DNA from: Kluyvera genomosp. 1
GTDB lineage: Bacteria; Pseudomonadota; Gammaproteobacteria; Enterobacterales; Enterobacteriaceae
Reading direction: 5' to 3'
Assembly (NCBI RefSeq): GCF_001266615.1
Contig: NZ_LGHZ01000018.1
Location: forward strand, 1-64,000
DNA length: 64,000 bases
Position numbers and translations under genes: made by a program. Below, in pieces: positions 19,270 to 27,783 of the stretch. Position 1 is the first letter of the stretch, and each line of letters opens with the position of its first letter. Under the pieces are notes generated by a model. The model searched no databases. It was given only the letters and a program-made list of their open reading frames with translations, and was not told where the DNA came from.

Positions 19270-20133
19270 CTACAGTTTCGCCAGCACCGCCTCCCCCGCT
19301 TCATCCACCGGTAAATAGACCAGCAGCCGCGAGCCATTACGCGGCGCGGAGTACCAGTACATCTGCTGGAGCTGAAAATCGCCGAATTCAGGGTGATGGA
19401 AATTCTTAATCTGATTTTCGACGCCGCGCACCTCATGGCACTTATGCCATAGCGCCTCAAACTCAGCGGAGGCCGCGAAGAAGCGGGCGAGCTTGTTTTC
19501 CCACGCGGATTCCCCCCGGTGATCGGCCATCGCAGCGCGAAAATAGGAGACAAAGGTGGTGAGAACATCGCGATTCGCCAGCCGACTGCGCCAACCGGGA
19601 TGGGTCAGATAGAGATAGATACAGTTGCGGTCATCTTCCGGGATAGTGGCAAAATCAACGCCCATCAGCCGACAAAAGGCATCATTCCACGCCACAATAT
19701 CAAAATTGGGTTTCTGGATGCTGGCGGGCTGGGGCAGCAGACTATCCAACATGCGCCGCGCACCGGGGCTGATGCCTTCACACTGGGAAACATGAGTGTC
19801 CTCAAGCGGCGTTAACCCTGCCAGCACAAATAAGTGCCGTGTCTCCAGCGGGCTGCATTGCAGCGCCTCGGCGACGGCCTGCATCACCGCCACCGATGGA
19901 TTTACCTCTCGCCCCTGTTCAAGCCAGGTGTACCATGTCACCCCTACATCCGCCAACATCGCCACCTCTTCACGACGCAGCCCAGGCGTGCGCCGCCGAC
20001 CACTCCGCGGCAGCCCTAGTCGCTGCGGGTCGAGGCTTTCCCGACGCGCCCGCAAAAACGTACCAAGCTGCTTACGACTATCGTCCAATCGCGAGAGGGA
20101 AGTGTCTATTTCACTGTGGCTGATGAGGCTCAT
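19270..20133 (-). CDS. MmyB-type XRE regulator
   Basis: A 287-residue regulator. An N-terminal helix-turn-helix (RREEVAMLADVGVTWYTWLEQGR, about 53-75) is followed by a PAS-like MmyB ligand domain that often binds fatty acids in relatives. It is divergent from a multidrug-type MFS transporter, with a palindrome at 20158-20183 in the 107-bp gap. I infer a local regulator of that transporter. The ligand is unknown. Confidence 0.85.
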   Translation of the reverse strand: MSLISHSEIDTSLSRLDDSRKQLGTFLRARRESLDPQRLGLPRSGRRRTPGLRREEVAMLADVGVTWYTWLEQGREVNPSVAVMQAVAEALQCSPLETRHLFVLAGLTPLEDTHVSQCEGISPGARRMLDSLLPQPASIQKPNFDIVAWNDAFCRLMGVDFATIPEDDRNCIYLYLTHPGWRSRLANRDVLTTFVSYFRAAMADHRGESAWENKLARFFAASAEFEALWHKCHEVRGVENQIKNFHHPEFGDFQLQQMYWYSAPRNGSRLLVYLPVDEAGEAVLAKL

Positions 20134-20157
20134 GATATCTCCAGCATGGTAGCGTCA

Positions 20158-20183
20158 GTACCAGTATAACCAGGAACTGGTAC
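20158..20183. promoter_or_regulatory. Candidate operator between regulator and MFS gene
   Basis: GTACCAG and CTGGTAC are inverted repeats 12 bp apart in the divergent promoter region. The size and position suit a dimer of the MmyB-type regulator. No experimental consensus is known to me. Confidence 0.45.
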
Positions 20184-20240
20184 CCGTTTATCTAATCAGC
20201 GATGCTACGGCCAATCGCTGAATGACGCAATGGAGTCACC

Positions 20241-21674
20241 ATGAAAACGTCTGCTATTTCCCCCGATCGCGCAGGGCTGTTCCTGCTGCTAACCGGCCTG
20301 ATGTTGCCGCAAATCGACACCTCAATCACCAATGTCGCCCTCGACTCAATCACTGCGTCGCTGCACGCCAGCGCCACCCAGCTCGAGCTTATCGTGGCTC
20401 TCTACGGCGTGGCGTTCGCCGTATGCCTGGCGATGGGTAGCAAGCTCGGCGACAACTACGGCCGCCGCCGTCTGTTTATGTGGGGGGTGGCAATTTTCAG
20501 CCTCGCTTCGCTGCTGTGCGGCCTGGCTAACTCGATTAGCGCGTTGCTGGCCGCACGGACCTTGCAGGGTGCTGGGGCGGCGCTGATTGTGCCGCAAATT
20601 CTCGCCACTCTGCACGTGACGCTGAAAGGCACTGCGCATGCCCGCGCCATCAGTCTCTACGGTGGTATCGGCGGCGTTTCATTTATTGTCGGCCAGATGT
20701 GCGGCGGTTGGCTGGTTTCAGCGGATATCGCCGGTCTCGGCTGGCGTAACGCTTTTTTCATCAACGTGCCAATTGGCCTGCTGGTGTTGGCCTTTAGCCG
20801 CCGCTATGTGCCGGAAACCCGTCGCGATGGACATGCCCGCATCGATTGGCAGGGTACGCTAAGTCTGGGGCTGGTTCTCTGCTGCCTGCTGTTCCCAATG
20901 GCGCTGGGCCCGGAATTACACTGGCCGTGGTCTCTGCGCCTGATGCTGCTGGCGATTATTCCCCTGCTGCTGTGGATGCGTGCCAGCGCCCTGCGTAAAG
21001 AGCTGCGCGGTGAACATCCGCTGCTGCCGCCACGGCTACTGAAACTGGCCAGCGTCCGTTTTGGGATGGTCATTGCCCTGCTGTTCTTTAGCGCCTGGTC
21101 CGGTTTTATGTTCTGCATGGCGTTGACCATGCAGTCCGGCCTGGGCATGGCACCGTGGCAGTCAGGCAATAGCTTTGTCGCCCTTGGCGTCGCCTATTTC
21201 CTGTCGGCGCTGTATGCGCCTAAGCTGATAGCCCGTCATAGCATGGGGAAAATTCTATTGGCCGGGCTGGCAGTGCAGATAAGCGGTTTGTTGTTGCTGA
21301 TGGAAACCTTCCATCACTATGGTCAAACAACGACCACTCTGGCGCTGGTACCCTCGACGGCGCTGATTGGCTATGGCCAGGCGCTGATTGTGAACTGTTT
21401 CTATCGGGTGGGAATGCGCGATATTACCGCCAATGATGCGGGTGCAGGCAGTGCGCTACTCAGCACGCTACAGCAGGCGACGTTGGGCATGGGCCCGGCG
21501 GTGTTTGGTTCACTGCTGCTAGCCCTGATGCGCCATCACCACGGCAGCTACCCACAGGCGATGATCGGTTTTCTCGGGGTTGAAGCGGTGATGATGATTC
21601 TGCTGGCAATTATCGCCATGAGTCTGCGCCATCATTTGAATCATAGCCCGCACCTTGCCGCCCCATCATCTTAA
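20241..21674 (+). CDS. MFS drug-type exporter (DHA2, 14-helix family)
   Basis: A 477-residue major facilitator with about 14 helices. The cytoplasmic motif A reads GSKLGDNYGRRR, the N-terminal end has PQIDTSITNVAL (family motif D1), and the antiporter motif C lies around GGVSFIVGQMCGG. These features put it in the EmrB/QacA group of proton/drug antiporters. GGAG precedes the ATG. No partner membrane-fusion gene is adjacent, so it probably works alone. Control by the divergent MmyB-type regulator is inferred. Confidence 0.85.
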   Translation: MKTSAISPDRAGLFLLLTGLMLPQIDTSITNVALDSITASLHASATQLELIVALYGVAFAVCLAMGSKLGDNYGRRRLFMWGVAIFSLASLLCGLANSISALLAARTLQGAGAALIVPQILATLHVTLKGTAHARAISLYGGIGGVSFIVGQMCGGWLVSADIAGLGWRNAFFINVPIGLLVLAFSRRYVPETRRDGHARIDWQGTLSLGLVLCCLLFPMALGPELHWPWSLRLMLLAIIPLLLWMRASALRKELRGEHPLLPPRLLKLASVRFGMVIALLFFSAWSGFMFCMALTMQSGLGMAPWQSGNSFVALGVAYFLSALYAPKLIARHSMGKILLAGLAVQISGLLLLMETFHHYGQTTTTLALVPSTALIGYGQALIVNCFYRVGMRDITANDAGAGSALLSTLQQATLGMGPAVFGSLLLALMRHHHGSYPQAMIGFLGVEAVMMILLAIIAMSLRHHLNHSPHLAAPSS

Positions 21675-21798
21675 GAGCTTTTACTTTCTTGCGTTCCAAA
21701 GCGGTGAGGCGGAAGCCGCTTTGGGGATAACGTGCGTCGCCGTTTGCATAATATAGCCAGCCTGTCCATTATAGATGGCTGGCTATATAGGAGACGTT

Positions 21799-23046
21799 AT
21801 GCAGGAATTGATTACCCAAATCGAAGAAATGGGCATTGAAATAAACCATACCAATTCACTCGTGATTATCTTTGGTATTATTTTTCTCACTGCCATCATT
21901 GTCCATCTGATACTTCATCGGTTGGTACTTCGCACCTTTGAAAAACGCGCGCAGGCCAGCAGTCATTTATGGCTGCAGATCATCACGCAGAACAAACTGT
22001 TTCACCGCCTGGCCTTTACCCTGCAGGGGATTATTGTCAACGTGCAGGCCGTGTTGTGGCTGCAAAAAGGCAGCGATGCGGCGCAAATATTAACCACCGT
22101 CGCGCAACTGTGGGTGATGCTGTATGCCCTGCTGTCATTTTTCTCCCTGCTTGACGTTATTTTTAATCTGTCGCAGAAGCTGTCTGTCGCCTCTCAGCTA
22201 CCGCTAAAAGGCATATTCCAGGGCGTTAAACTGGTCAGCGCGATTCTGGTCGGCATCCTGATTATTTCCCTGCTTTTAGGGCAATCTCCGGCGATTCTGA
22301 TAAGCGGTCTTGGGGCGATGGCTGCGGTGTTAATGCTGGTGTTTAAAGACCCGATTCTTGGACTGGTCGCGGGAATTCAGCTTTCCGCCAACGATATGCT
22401 CAAGCTCGGCGACTGGCTGGAGATGCCAAAATACGGAGCTGACGGCGCGGTCACCGATATTGGTTTAACCACCGTCAAAGTGCGCAACTGGGATAATACC
22501 ATCACCACCATTCCGACCTGGTCGTTGGTTTCTGACTCGTTTAAAAACTGGAGCGGGATGTCGGCCTCCGGCGGACGTCGAATTAAGCGCAGCATTAATA
22601 TCGATACCACCAGCGTCCATTTTCTCGACGAGCAGGAACAGCAGCGTCTAATTCAAGCTCGCCTGTTGAAACCGTATATGGACTCACGCCATGAGGAAAT
22701 TACGCTGTGGAATCAGCAGCACGGCAGTAATGAGTCTGTGCTCAATCTGCGCAAGATGACCAATATTGGTACCTTCCGCGCCTATCTCAATGAATATCTG
22801 CGTAACCATCCACGGATTCGCAAAGATATGACGCTAATGGTGCGTCAGCTGGCACCGGATAATAACGGCCTGCCAATTGAGATATATGCCTTCACCAACA
22901 CCGTGGTGTGGGCTGAATATGAGAGCATTCAGGCCGATATCTTTGACCATATTTTTGCGGTGGTAGAGGAGTTTGGTTTGCGAATTCATCAATCGCCTAC
23001 CGGCAATGATATTCGCGCCCTTTCAGGCGCGTTCGGGCAGTCGTAA
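21799..23046 (+). CDS. mscM: MscM (YbdG), miniconductance mechanosensitive channel
   Basis: A 415-residue MscS-superfamily channel, the same length as E. coli YbdG. About five membrane helices lead to the pore helix ([19 protein letters not shown]), followed by the beta domain (GDWLEMP, TTIPTW) and a large cytoplasmic part. The start at 21799 has AGGAG ahead; a frame from 21775 adds eight residues without a site. It opens under membrane tension at hypo-osmotic shock. In E. coli it lies between nfsB and pheP, and that order holds here around an inserted sugar operon. Confidence 0.93.
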   Translation: MQELITQIEEMGIEINHTNSLVIIFGIIFLTAIIVHLILHRLVLRTFEKRAQASSHLWLQIITQNKLFHRLAFTLQGIIVNVQAVLWLQKGSDAAQILTTVAQLWVMLYALLSFFSLLDVIFNLSQKLSVASQLPLKGIFQGVKLVSAILVGILIISLLLGQSPAILISGLGAMAAVLMLVFKDPILGLVAGIQLSANDMLKLGDWLEMPKYGADGAVTDIGLTTVKVRNWDNTITTIPTWSLVSDSFKNWSGMSASGGRRIKRSINIDTTSVHFLDEQEQQRLIQARLLKPYMDSRHEEITLWNQQHGSNESVLNLRKMTNIGTFRAYLNEYLRNHPRIRKDMTLMVRQLAPDNNGLPIEIYAFTNTVVWAEYESIQADIFDHIFAVVEEFGLRIHQSPTGNDIRALSGAFGQS

Positions 23047-24027
23047 TCAGGCGCTGGCGCGTGAAATAAAGCGCCAGTCGAGCATCACTCTTTCGGTTGG
23101 CTCGTCCGGGTTTTCGATTTTGTTTAGCAGCAGCTCGACCGCTTTGGCACCGATCTCTCTCGATGGTTGCTCAACGGTGGTAAGCTGCGGCGAGACCATT
23201 TCCGCAAGCTCGGTGCCGTCAAAACCAATCACGGCGATATCCTGCGGCACCTGCAAACCAGCCTGTTCAACGGCGCGCATCGCACCCGCGGCCAGTGAAT
23301 CCGATACGGCGAATACCGCATCCGGACGTGGGCTCATCGCCAGCAGATTTTTCATCGCCGCCTTCCCGGCCGCCGCACTCAGATCGTTGGCGTATTCCAC
23401 GGCATCAAACTCTAGCCCCTGCTGTTTCAGCACCGCGTGATATCCCTGTTCACGTAGGCGGGCATATTTATAGCTTAAATCGTGGTTAATCAGGGCAATG
23501 CGCTGATGCCCCTGCGCTGTCAGATAACCGACCGCATGCTCAGCAGCATCAACATCGTTGATCCCCACGCAGGAGACCGCGCCCGCATCGGCGTACTCCG
23601 CACACTGCACCCACGGCGCATCGCCGATAACGGTGGTCAGTTCAGGCAGCTTGCTAAAGGCGTCCATGGTGATGATGCCATCTACCATTTTACCGGTGAG
23701 CAGGCGCAGACCGGATTTGGAACGTTCAATATCGGAACCGGAGTTACACAGCAGGATGCGGTAACCGTTTTTCTCGGCGGCCTCTTCGATTCCCTTCACC
23801 ACCTCGGCACAAAACGGGTTGGCGATGTTAGACACCATCACCAGAATCATTGAACTACGCGCCGTTCGCAGCTGGCGTGCCAGCAGGTTCGGCTGATAGT
23901 TACTCTCTTTTATCGCCTGCAAAACCCGCTCGCGGTTCTTTGCTTTTACCGTGTCGCTGTTATTCAACACGCGCGATACGGTGGCGACTGAAACCCCCGC
24001 CAGTTGGGCGATTTTCTGAATTGACAT
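23047..24027 (-). CDS. LacI-family repressor of the adjacent sugar operon
   Basis: A 326-residue LacI/GalR regulator. The N-terminal helix-turn-helix is IAQLAGVSVATVSRVLNN with hinge LLARQLRTARS, followed by a periplasmic-binding-protein-like sensor. It lies downstream of the dehydrogenase gene behind a strong terminator, so it probably has its own promoter. Two GTAATCGATTAC operators in front of the MFS gene are its likely targets. The inducer is probably the transported sugar or its oxidised product. The stop directly abuts the mscM stop region. Confidence 0.9.
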   Translation of the reverse strand: MSIQKIAQLAGVSVATVSRVLNNSDTVKAKNRERVLQAIKESNYQPNLLARQLRTARSSMILVMVSNIANPFCAEVVKGIEEAAEKNGYRILLCNSGSDIERSKSGLRLLTGKMVDGIITMDAFSKLPELTTVIGDAPWVQCAEYADAGAVSCVGINDVDAAEHAVGYLTAQGHQRIALINHDLSYKYARLREQGYHAVLKQQGLEFDAVEYANDLSAAAGKAAMKNLLAMSPRPDAVFAVSDSLAAGAMRAVEQAGLQVPQDIAVIGFDGTELAEMVSPQLTTVEQPSREIGAKAVELLLNKIENPDEPTERVMLDWRFISRASA

Positions 24028-24072
24028 AGCTACGCTATTCCCTGCAATTAACGCTTTGCGTGCAGGCTATCA

Positions 24073-24100
24073 TAAAAATCGTGCCCGGCGTACCGGGCAC
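24073..24100 (-). terminator. Intrinsic terminator of the sugar operon
   Basis: A perfect 8-bp stem GTGCCCGG/CCGGGCAC with a 4-nt loop is followed on the minus strand by GATTTTTAT. It lies between the dehydrogenase gene and the lacI-type gene and ends the operon. Confidence 0.85.
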
Positions 24101-24104
24101 AGGG

Positions 24105-25256
24105 TTATTGTTCCACGCTGACCCAGCGCCGCTGCTGATGGCTTTTAACGATAGCGTCAATGATATGCATAACGTTCGCGCCCTCGCTAAACGACGCAAA
24201 CCGACGCGCGCTTTCCATCGGCATTTCACCTGCGCGAACCGCCTGATAAAAGTTCAGCATCATATTCTTAAACGCATCCGGCCAGCCTTCACTGTGGCCA
24301 CCGGGAAAGTGCGCCAATCCTGCGACATCGTGGTTTAACAAACCGGGGTCATCACTGAGTAGCTGATTAGCCTGCTGACGCTGGCCAATCCACAGCTGCT
24401 GCGGCGTTTCCTGATCCCAGCCGAGTGAACAGTTGCTGGCGTTGATGTCAAAATGCAGGCGGTTTTTACGTCCGGCGCTAACCTGCGACACGCTAAAACA
24501 CCCTTTGCTGCCGTCATCAAAGCGGAACAGGACCGAACCGGCATCCTCGGTGGTCACCGGCACGTCCTGATACTGCGTATCTGAGCGATGCTCGCTGAAG
24601 GTAGTCTCGGCGCTCACGCTGGCTTTGCGCGTCGACCAGACGATAGCCAAATCCGCCATCACCTCAACGATGCGCCGCCCGGTGACAAACTGAACCGTAT
24701 CGCACCAGTGGGAGCCGATATCTGCCACCGCGCGGGAAACACCGCCCTGCTGCGCGTCAACGCGCCAGTTAAAGTCGGTCTCCAGCAGCATCCAATCTTG
24801 ATGATAGCCGCCATAAGCGGAGAACAGTCGCCCGGCGCTACCGTTACGCACCATACTTGCCGCCTGCTGCACCATGGCAAACTGGCGATAAACAAAGCTG
24901 ACGCCGTGTATCACGCCCGCCTCTTGCGCCAGCAGCTCTAGCTCCCGTGCCTCTTCCACCGTCATGCACAGCGGTTTTTCGGAAAAGACATGCTTACCGG
25001 CGCGTAAAATCTGCCGGTTCACCTGCGCATGGAGAAAATTCGGCGTGCAGTTATGCACCACCTGTAGCCCCGGATGCGCCAGCAGCGCATCAACATCGCC
25101 GTAGGCGTGAGGGATATTCAGCTGACGCGCCTTTTCCTGCGCCGCTTCCAGCGATACATCGCACAGCGCCACAACCTCAACAAACCCCAGACGCCGTAGC
25201 GCCTCAATGTGCGCCGGGCCAATAAACCCGGAGCCTACGATACCGACCTGAATCAT
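24105..25256 (-). CDS. Gfo/Idh/MocA-family oxidoreductase
   Basis: A 383-residue NAD(P)-dependent sugar dehydrogenase. It has an N-terminal Rossmann fold (GIVGSGFIG), the catalytic-lysine motif EKPLCM at about residue 95, and a C-terminal alpha/beta domain with GGHSEGWPDAF. Family members oxidise sugar or inositol hydroxyls to ketones, or the reverse. The start overlaps the isomerase stop by 4 bp (ATGA), so both are made together. Substrate unknown; comparison with ycjS-type enzymes suggests a glucoside or inositol-like compound. Confidence 0.87.
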   Translation of the reverse strand: MIQVGIVGSGFIGPAHIEALRRLGFVEVVALCDVSLEAAQEKARQLNIPHAYGDVDALLAHPGLQVVHNCTPNFLHAQVNRQILRAGKHVFSEKPLCMTVEEARELELLAQEAGVIHGVSFVYRQFAMVQQAASMVRNGSAGRLFSAYGGYHQDWMLLETDFNWRVDAQQGGVSRAVADIGSHWCDTVQFVTGRRIVEVMADLAIVWSTRKASVSAETTFSEHRSDTQYQDVPVTTEDAGSVLFRFDDGSKGCFSVSQVSAGRKNRLHFDINASNCSLGWDQETPQQLWIGQRQQANQLLSDDPGLLNHDVAGLAHFPGGHSEGWPDAFKNMMLNFYQAVRAGEMPMESARRFASFSEGANVMHIIDAIVKSHQQRRWVSVEQ

Positions 25257-26281
25257 CCGCGCACCTCGCTACCTGCGGCAAAGTCATCAAACGCCCGCGC
25301 GGAGACGGGGATGATATGCCGCTTAATAAATTCGCTGCCTTCACGCGCACCGGTCTGCGCATCCTTCAGACAACATTCCCACTCCATGACCGCCCAGCCG
25401 TCAAAATCGTACTGGGTGAGTTTGCTGAAGATCTTTTTGAAATCGATGTCGCCATCACCCAATGAACGAAAACGCCCGGCGCGGTTTTGCCAGTTCTGGT
25501 AGCCGCCGTAAACGCCGGTACGGCCGTTGCGCTCAAACTCGGCGTCCTTAACGTGGAACGCCCGAATGCGCGAGTGGTAGATATCTATCCACGCCAGATA
25601 ATCAATATTCTGCAAATGCAGGTGGCTTGGGTCATACAGCATATGGCAGCGCGGATGGTTATCGACCTTTTGCAAGAAACGCTCAAAGGTCACGCCGTCA
25701 TGCAGATCTTCACCGGGATGAATTTCATAGCACACATCCACACCGTGCTCGTCAAAGTAGTCAAGGATTGGCCGCCAGCGCTGCGTCAGCTCGTTAAAGG
25801 CCTCGTCGAGCAGCGCCGCGTTGTGCGGCGGCCACGGGTAGAAAAACGGCCAGGCTAACGCACCGGAAAAAGTCGCATGCGCCTTTAACCCCAGCCGCGC
25901 CGATGCCAGCGCCGCCTGCTTCACGCTTTCTACTGCCCAGCGCTGACGGGCCGCCGGATTACCCCGAACGGCCGCCGGTGCAAAAGCATCAAACGCGCTG
26001 TCATAGGCTGGATTAACGGCCACCAGTTGCCCTTCAAGGTGAGTAGACAGTTCGCTGATCACCAATCCATGTTCCGCCAGACGCCCGGCGATCTCATCGC
26101 AGTAGGTCTGGCTGGCCGCAGCCTGTCCGAGGTTAAAGATCCCCGGATGGTTACACGGCAGCTGTAGCGCTTTAAATCCCAGCCCTGCAGCCCATTCAGC
26201 CAGCCCATCAAGCGTGTTAAACGGCGCATCGCTGCCGATAAACTGGGCGAGAAAAATGCCCGGGCCCTTAATGGTTTTCAT
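25253..26281 (-). CDS. Xylose isomerase-like TIM-barrel sugar isomerase/epimerase
   Basis: A 342-residue AP-endonuclease-2/xylose isomerase-fold protein. Probable metal ligands lie in CYEIHPGED, MLYDPSH, FHVKDAEF and VMEWE, in the order expected for this fold. Relatives include the epimerase YcjR and inosose dehydratase IolE. The enzyme probably epimerises or dehydrates the keto sugar made by the co-translated Gfo/Idh/MocA dehydrogenase. It lies 17 bp behind the MFS gene. The exact reaction cannot be read from sequence. Confidence 0.85.
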   Translation of the reverse strand: MKTIKGPGIFLAQFIGSDAPFNTLDGLAEWAAGLGFKALQLPCNHPGIFNLGQAAASQTYCDEIAGRLAEHGLVISELSTHLEGQLVAVNPAYDSAFDAFAPAAVRGNPAARQRWAVESVKQAALASARLGLKAHATFSGALAWPFFYPWPPHNAALLDEAFNELTQRWRPILDYFDEHGVDVCYEIHPGEDLHDGVTFERFLQKVDNHPRCHMLYDPSHLHLQNIDYLAWIDIYHSRIRAFHVKDAEFERNGRTGVYGGYQNWQNRAGRFRSLGDGDIDFKKIFSKLTQYDFDGWAVMEWECCLKDAQTGAREGSEFIKRHIIPVSARAFDDFAAGSEVRG

Positions 26282-26298
26282 ACCCCCTCCTTAAAAAA

Positions 26299-27540
26299 TT
26301 ACGCCTGCTCTTTTTCGTCGTATTTAAACGAGAGCAGGAAAATGAATGCAATCACCACCGCCGCTACCGCCGGGATCCACCAGAAGTTTACCCACGCCTG
26401 CGGCACGGTCTGCCCGGCCACCAGTTGGTTATACAGCGCGCCGGAAATCTGCGAACCCAGCAACATGCCGATACCGTAGGTGAACATCACCACCATGCTT
26501 TGCGCCTGCCCTTTCACCTTTTCACCCGCCACGCGGTCGGTGTAGATAAAGCCCACCACAAAGAAGAAGTCGTAGCACACACCGTGCAGCAGAATGCCGA
26601 GATACAGCAGGAAACGCGTCTCTTCATTGATGCCCAGCGCAAAGAACATGTAGCGCACGAACCACGCCAACATGCCGATAAGCAGCATGTACTTGACGCC
26701 CAAACGGCGGAACAGCAGCGGGATAATCAGCATAAAGACGATTTCTGACATCTGGCCGAACGACATCGCGGTGCTGACATCCGCCACACCTGCGTCTGCA
26801 AGATACGACGCGGTATAGGCGTAATACGTGCCCAGTGGGACCGAAATCAGCGTGGCGCAGATAGCGAACACCAGGAAGTGGCGGGTTTTCAACAATGCAA
26901 ACGCGTCAGCGCAGAACAGATCGCGCAGCTTCAGCGGCTGGCCTTTTGCCGGTGCCGGTGTGTGCGGCAGCGTCAGGCTATAAATCGCCAGCACTACCGA
27001 GCACAGTGCGGCCAGGATGAAGATGCCGGTGGTATCAGAAATGCCGGTAACACCGATAAAGATCCCGGCAATAATCCAGCCGATCGTGCCGAACACCCGC
27101 ACCACCGGGAAGGTTTTGTCGATATTATTCAGGCTATGGAAGGCAATGTTGTTGGTCAGCGCCAGCGTGGGCATATAGCAAAGGGTGTAGCCGAACAGCA
27201 GGCTAATCAGCAGCGCGCCGTTTTCTGCCACCAACGCCTGCGGCACAAACCACAGAATCACCGCACCCAACAGGTGCATCACCGCCATCACCTTTTGCGA
27301 CGGGAAGAAACGGTCAACCAGCATTCCCAGCACGAACGGCGAAAGAATGGAGGCAATCGGCCCCGCCGAGAAGGCATCACCAATCAGCAATGACATGTTG
27401 TGTTGGCTCATCACCAGCCCTAACGTCACCGACCAACTGCCCCAGATAAAGAACTGCATAAACATCATCAGCGACAGACGCGGCACCAACAGCCGGTGCT
27501 GTACGCCGCTATTTTCCGAACCTTGCGTTGTAGAGACCAT
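26299..27540 (-). CDS. MFS sugar/nucleoside:H+ symporter (NupG/XapB-like)
   Basis: A 413-residue, 12-helix transporter resembling the nucleoside:H+ symporter family (MFMQFFIWGSWSVTLG near the N-terminus). I chose the ATG at 27540, preceded by GAGGGTGAG; a longer frame would run through both operators. As first gene of an operon with a dehydrogenase and an isomerase it probably imports their substrate. Family resemblance suggests nucleosides, while the operon suggests a glycoside or cyclitol. Confidence 0.82.
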   Translation of the reverse strand: MVSTTQGSENSGVQHRLLVPRLSLMMFMQFFIWGSWSVTLGLVMSQHNMSLLIGDAFSAGPIASILSPFVLGMLVDRFFPSQKVMAVMHLLGAVILWFVPQALVAENGALLISLLFGYTLCYMPTLALTNNIAFHSLNNIDKTFPVVRVFGTIGWIIAGIFIGVTGISDTTGIFILAALCSVVLAIYSLTLPHTPAPAKGQPLKLRDLFCADAFALLKTRHFLVFAICATLISVPLGTYYAYTASYLADAGVADVSTAMSFGQMSEIVFMLIIPLLFRRLGVKYMLLIGMLAWFVRYMFFALGINEETRFLLYLGILLHGVCYDFFFVVGFIYTDRVAGEKVKGQAQSMVVMFTYGIGMLLGSQISGALYNQLVAGQTVPQAWVNFWWIPAVAAVVIAFIFLLSFKYDEKEQA

Positions 27541-27555
27541 GTTCTCACCCTCAAA

Positions 27556-27567
27556 GTAATCGATTAC
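27556..27567. promoter_or_regulatory. LacI-type operator O1
   Basis: GTAATCGATTAC is a perfect 12-bp palindrome with the central CG typical of LacI-family sites. It lies 16 bp ahead of the MFS start codon. Confidence 0.75.
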
Positions 27568-27587
27568 AAAAGCACTCAAAATGAAAA

Positions 27588-27599
27588 GTAATCGATTAC
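27588..27599. promoter_or_regulatory. LacI-type operator O2
   Basis: A second identical GTAATCGATTAC lies 32 bp (about three helical turns) from the first, on the same DNA face. The spacing suits cooperative binding of two dimers. Confidence 0.75.
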
Positions 27600-27743
27600 A
27601 AAAATAAGATCGCGCATCGCAATGTAGAATTGCGAGACCGGTCACGATTAAAAATTGTCCGCCGTTAGGGGTAATGAACAGGGAGTGATCGGAGCCAGCC
27701 GCTCAGAATGGCGTTAGCGATAGGCGGGGCAAGAAAACAAGAG

Positions 27744-27770
27744 ACGGTACGGCGCTGATGGCCGTACCGT
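27744..27770 (-). terminator. Terminator of pheP
   Basis: A perfect 10-bp stem ACGGTACGGC/GCCGTACCGT with a 7-nt loop lies 13 bp behind the pheP stop. The minus strand continues into a T-rich stretch (CTCTTGTTTTC). Confidence 0.75.
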
Positions 27771-27783
27771 ATTTTATGAGGAC

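Noticed and set aside
26878-27393. A 171-codon plus-strand frame in the MFS gene
   Set aside because: Low-complexity Gln/Arg/His shadow sequence opposite a good 12-helix transporter.
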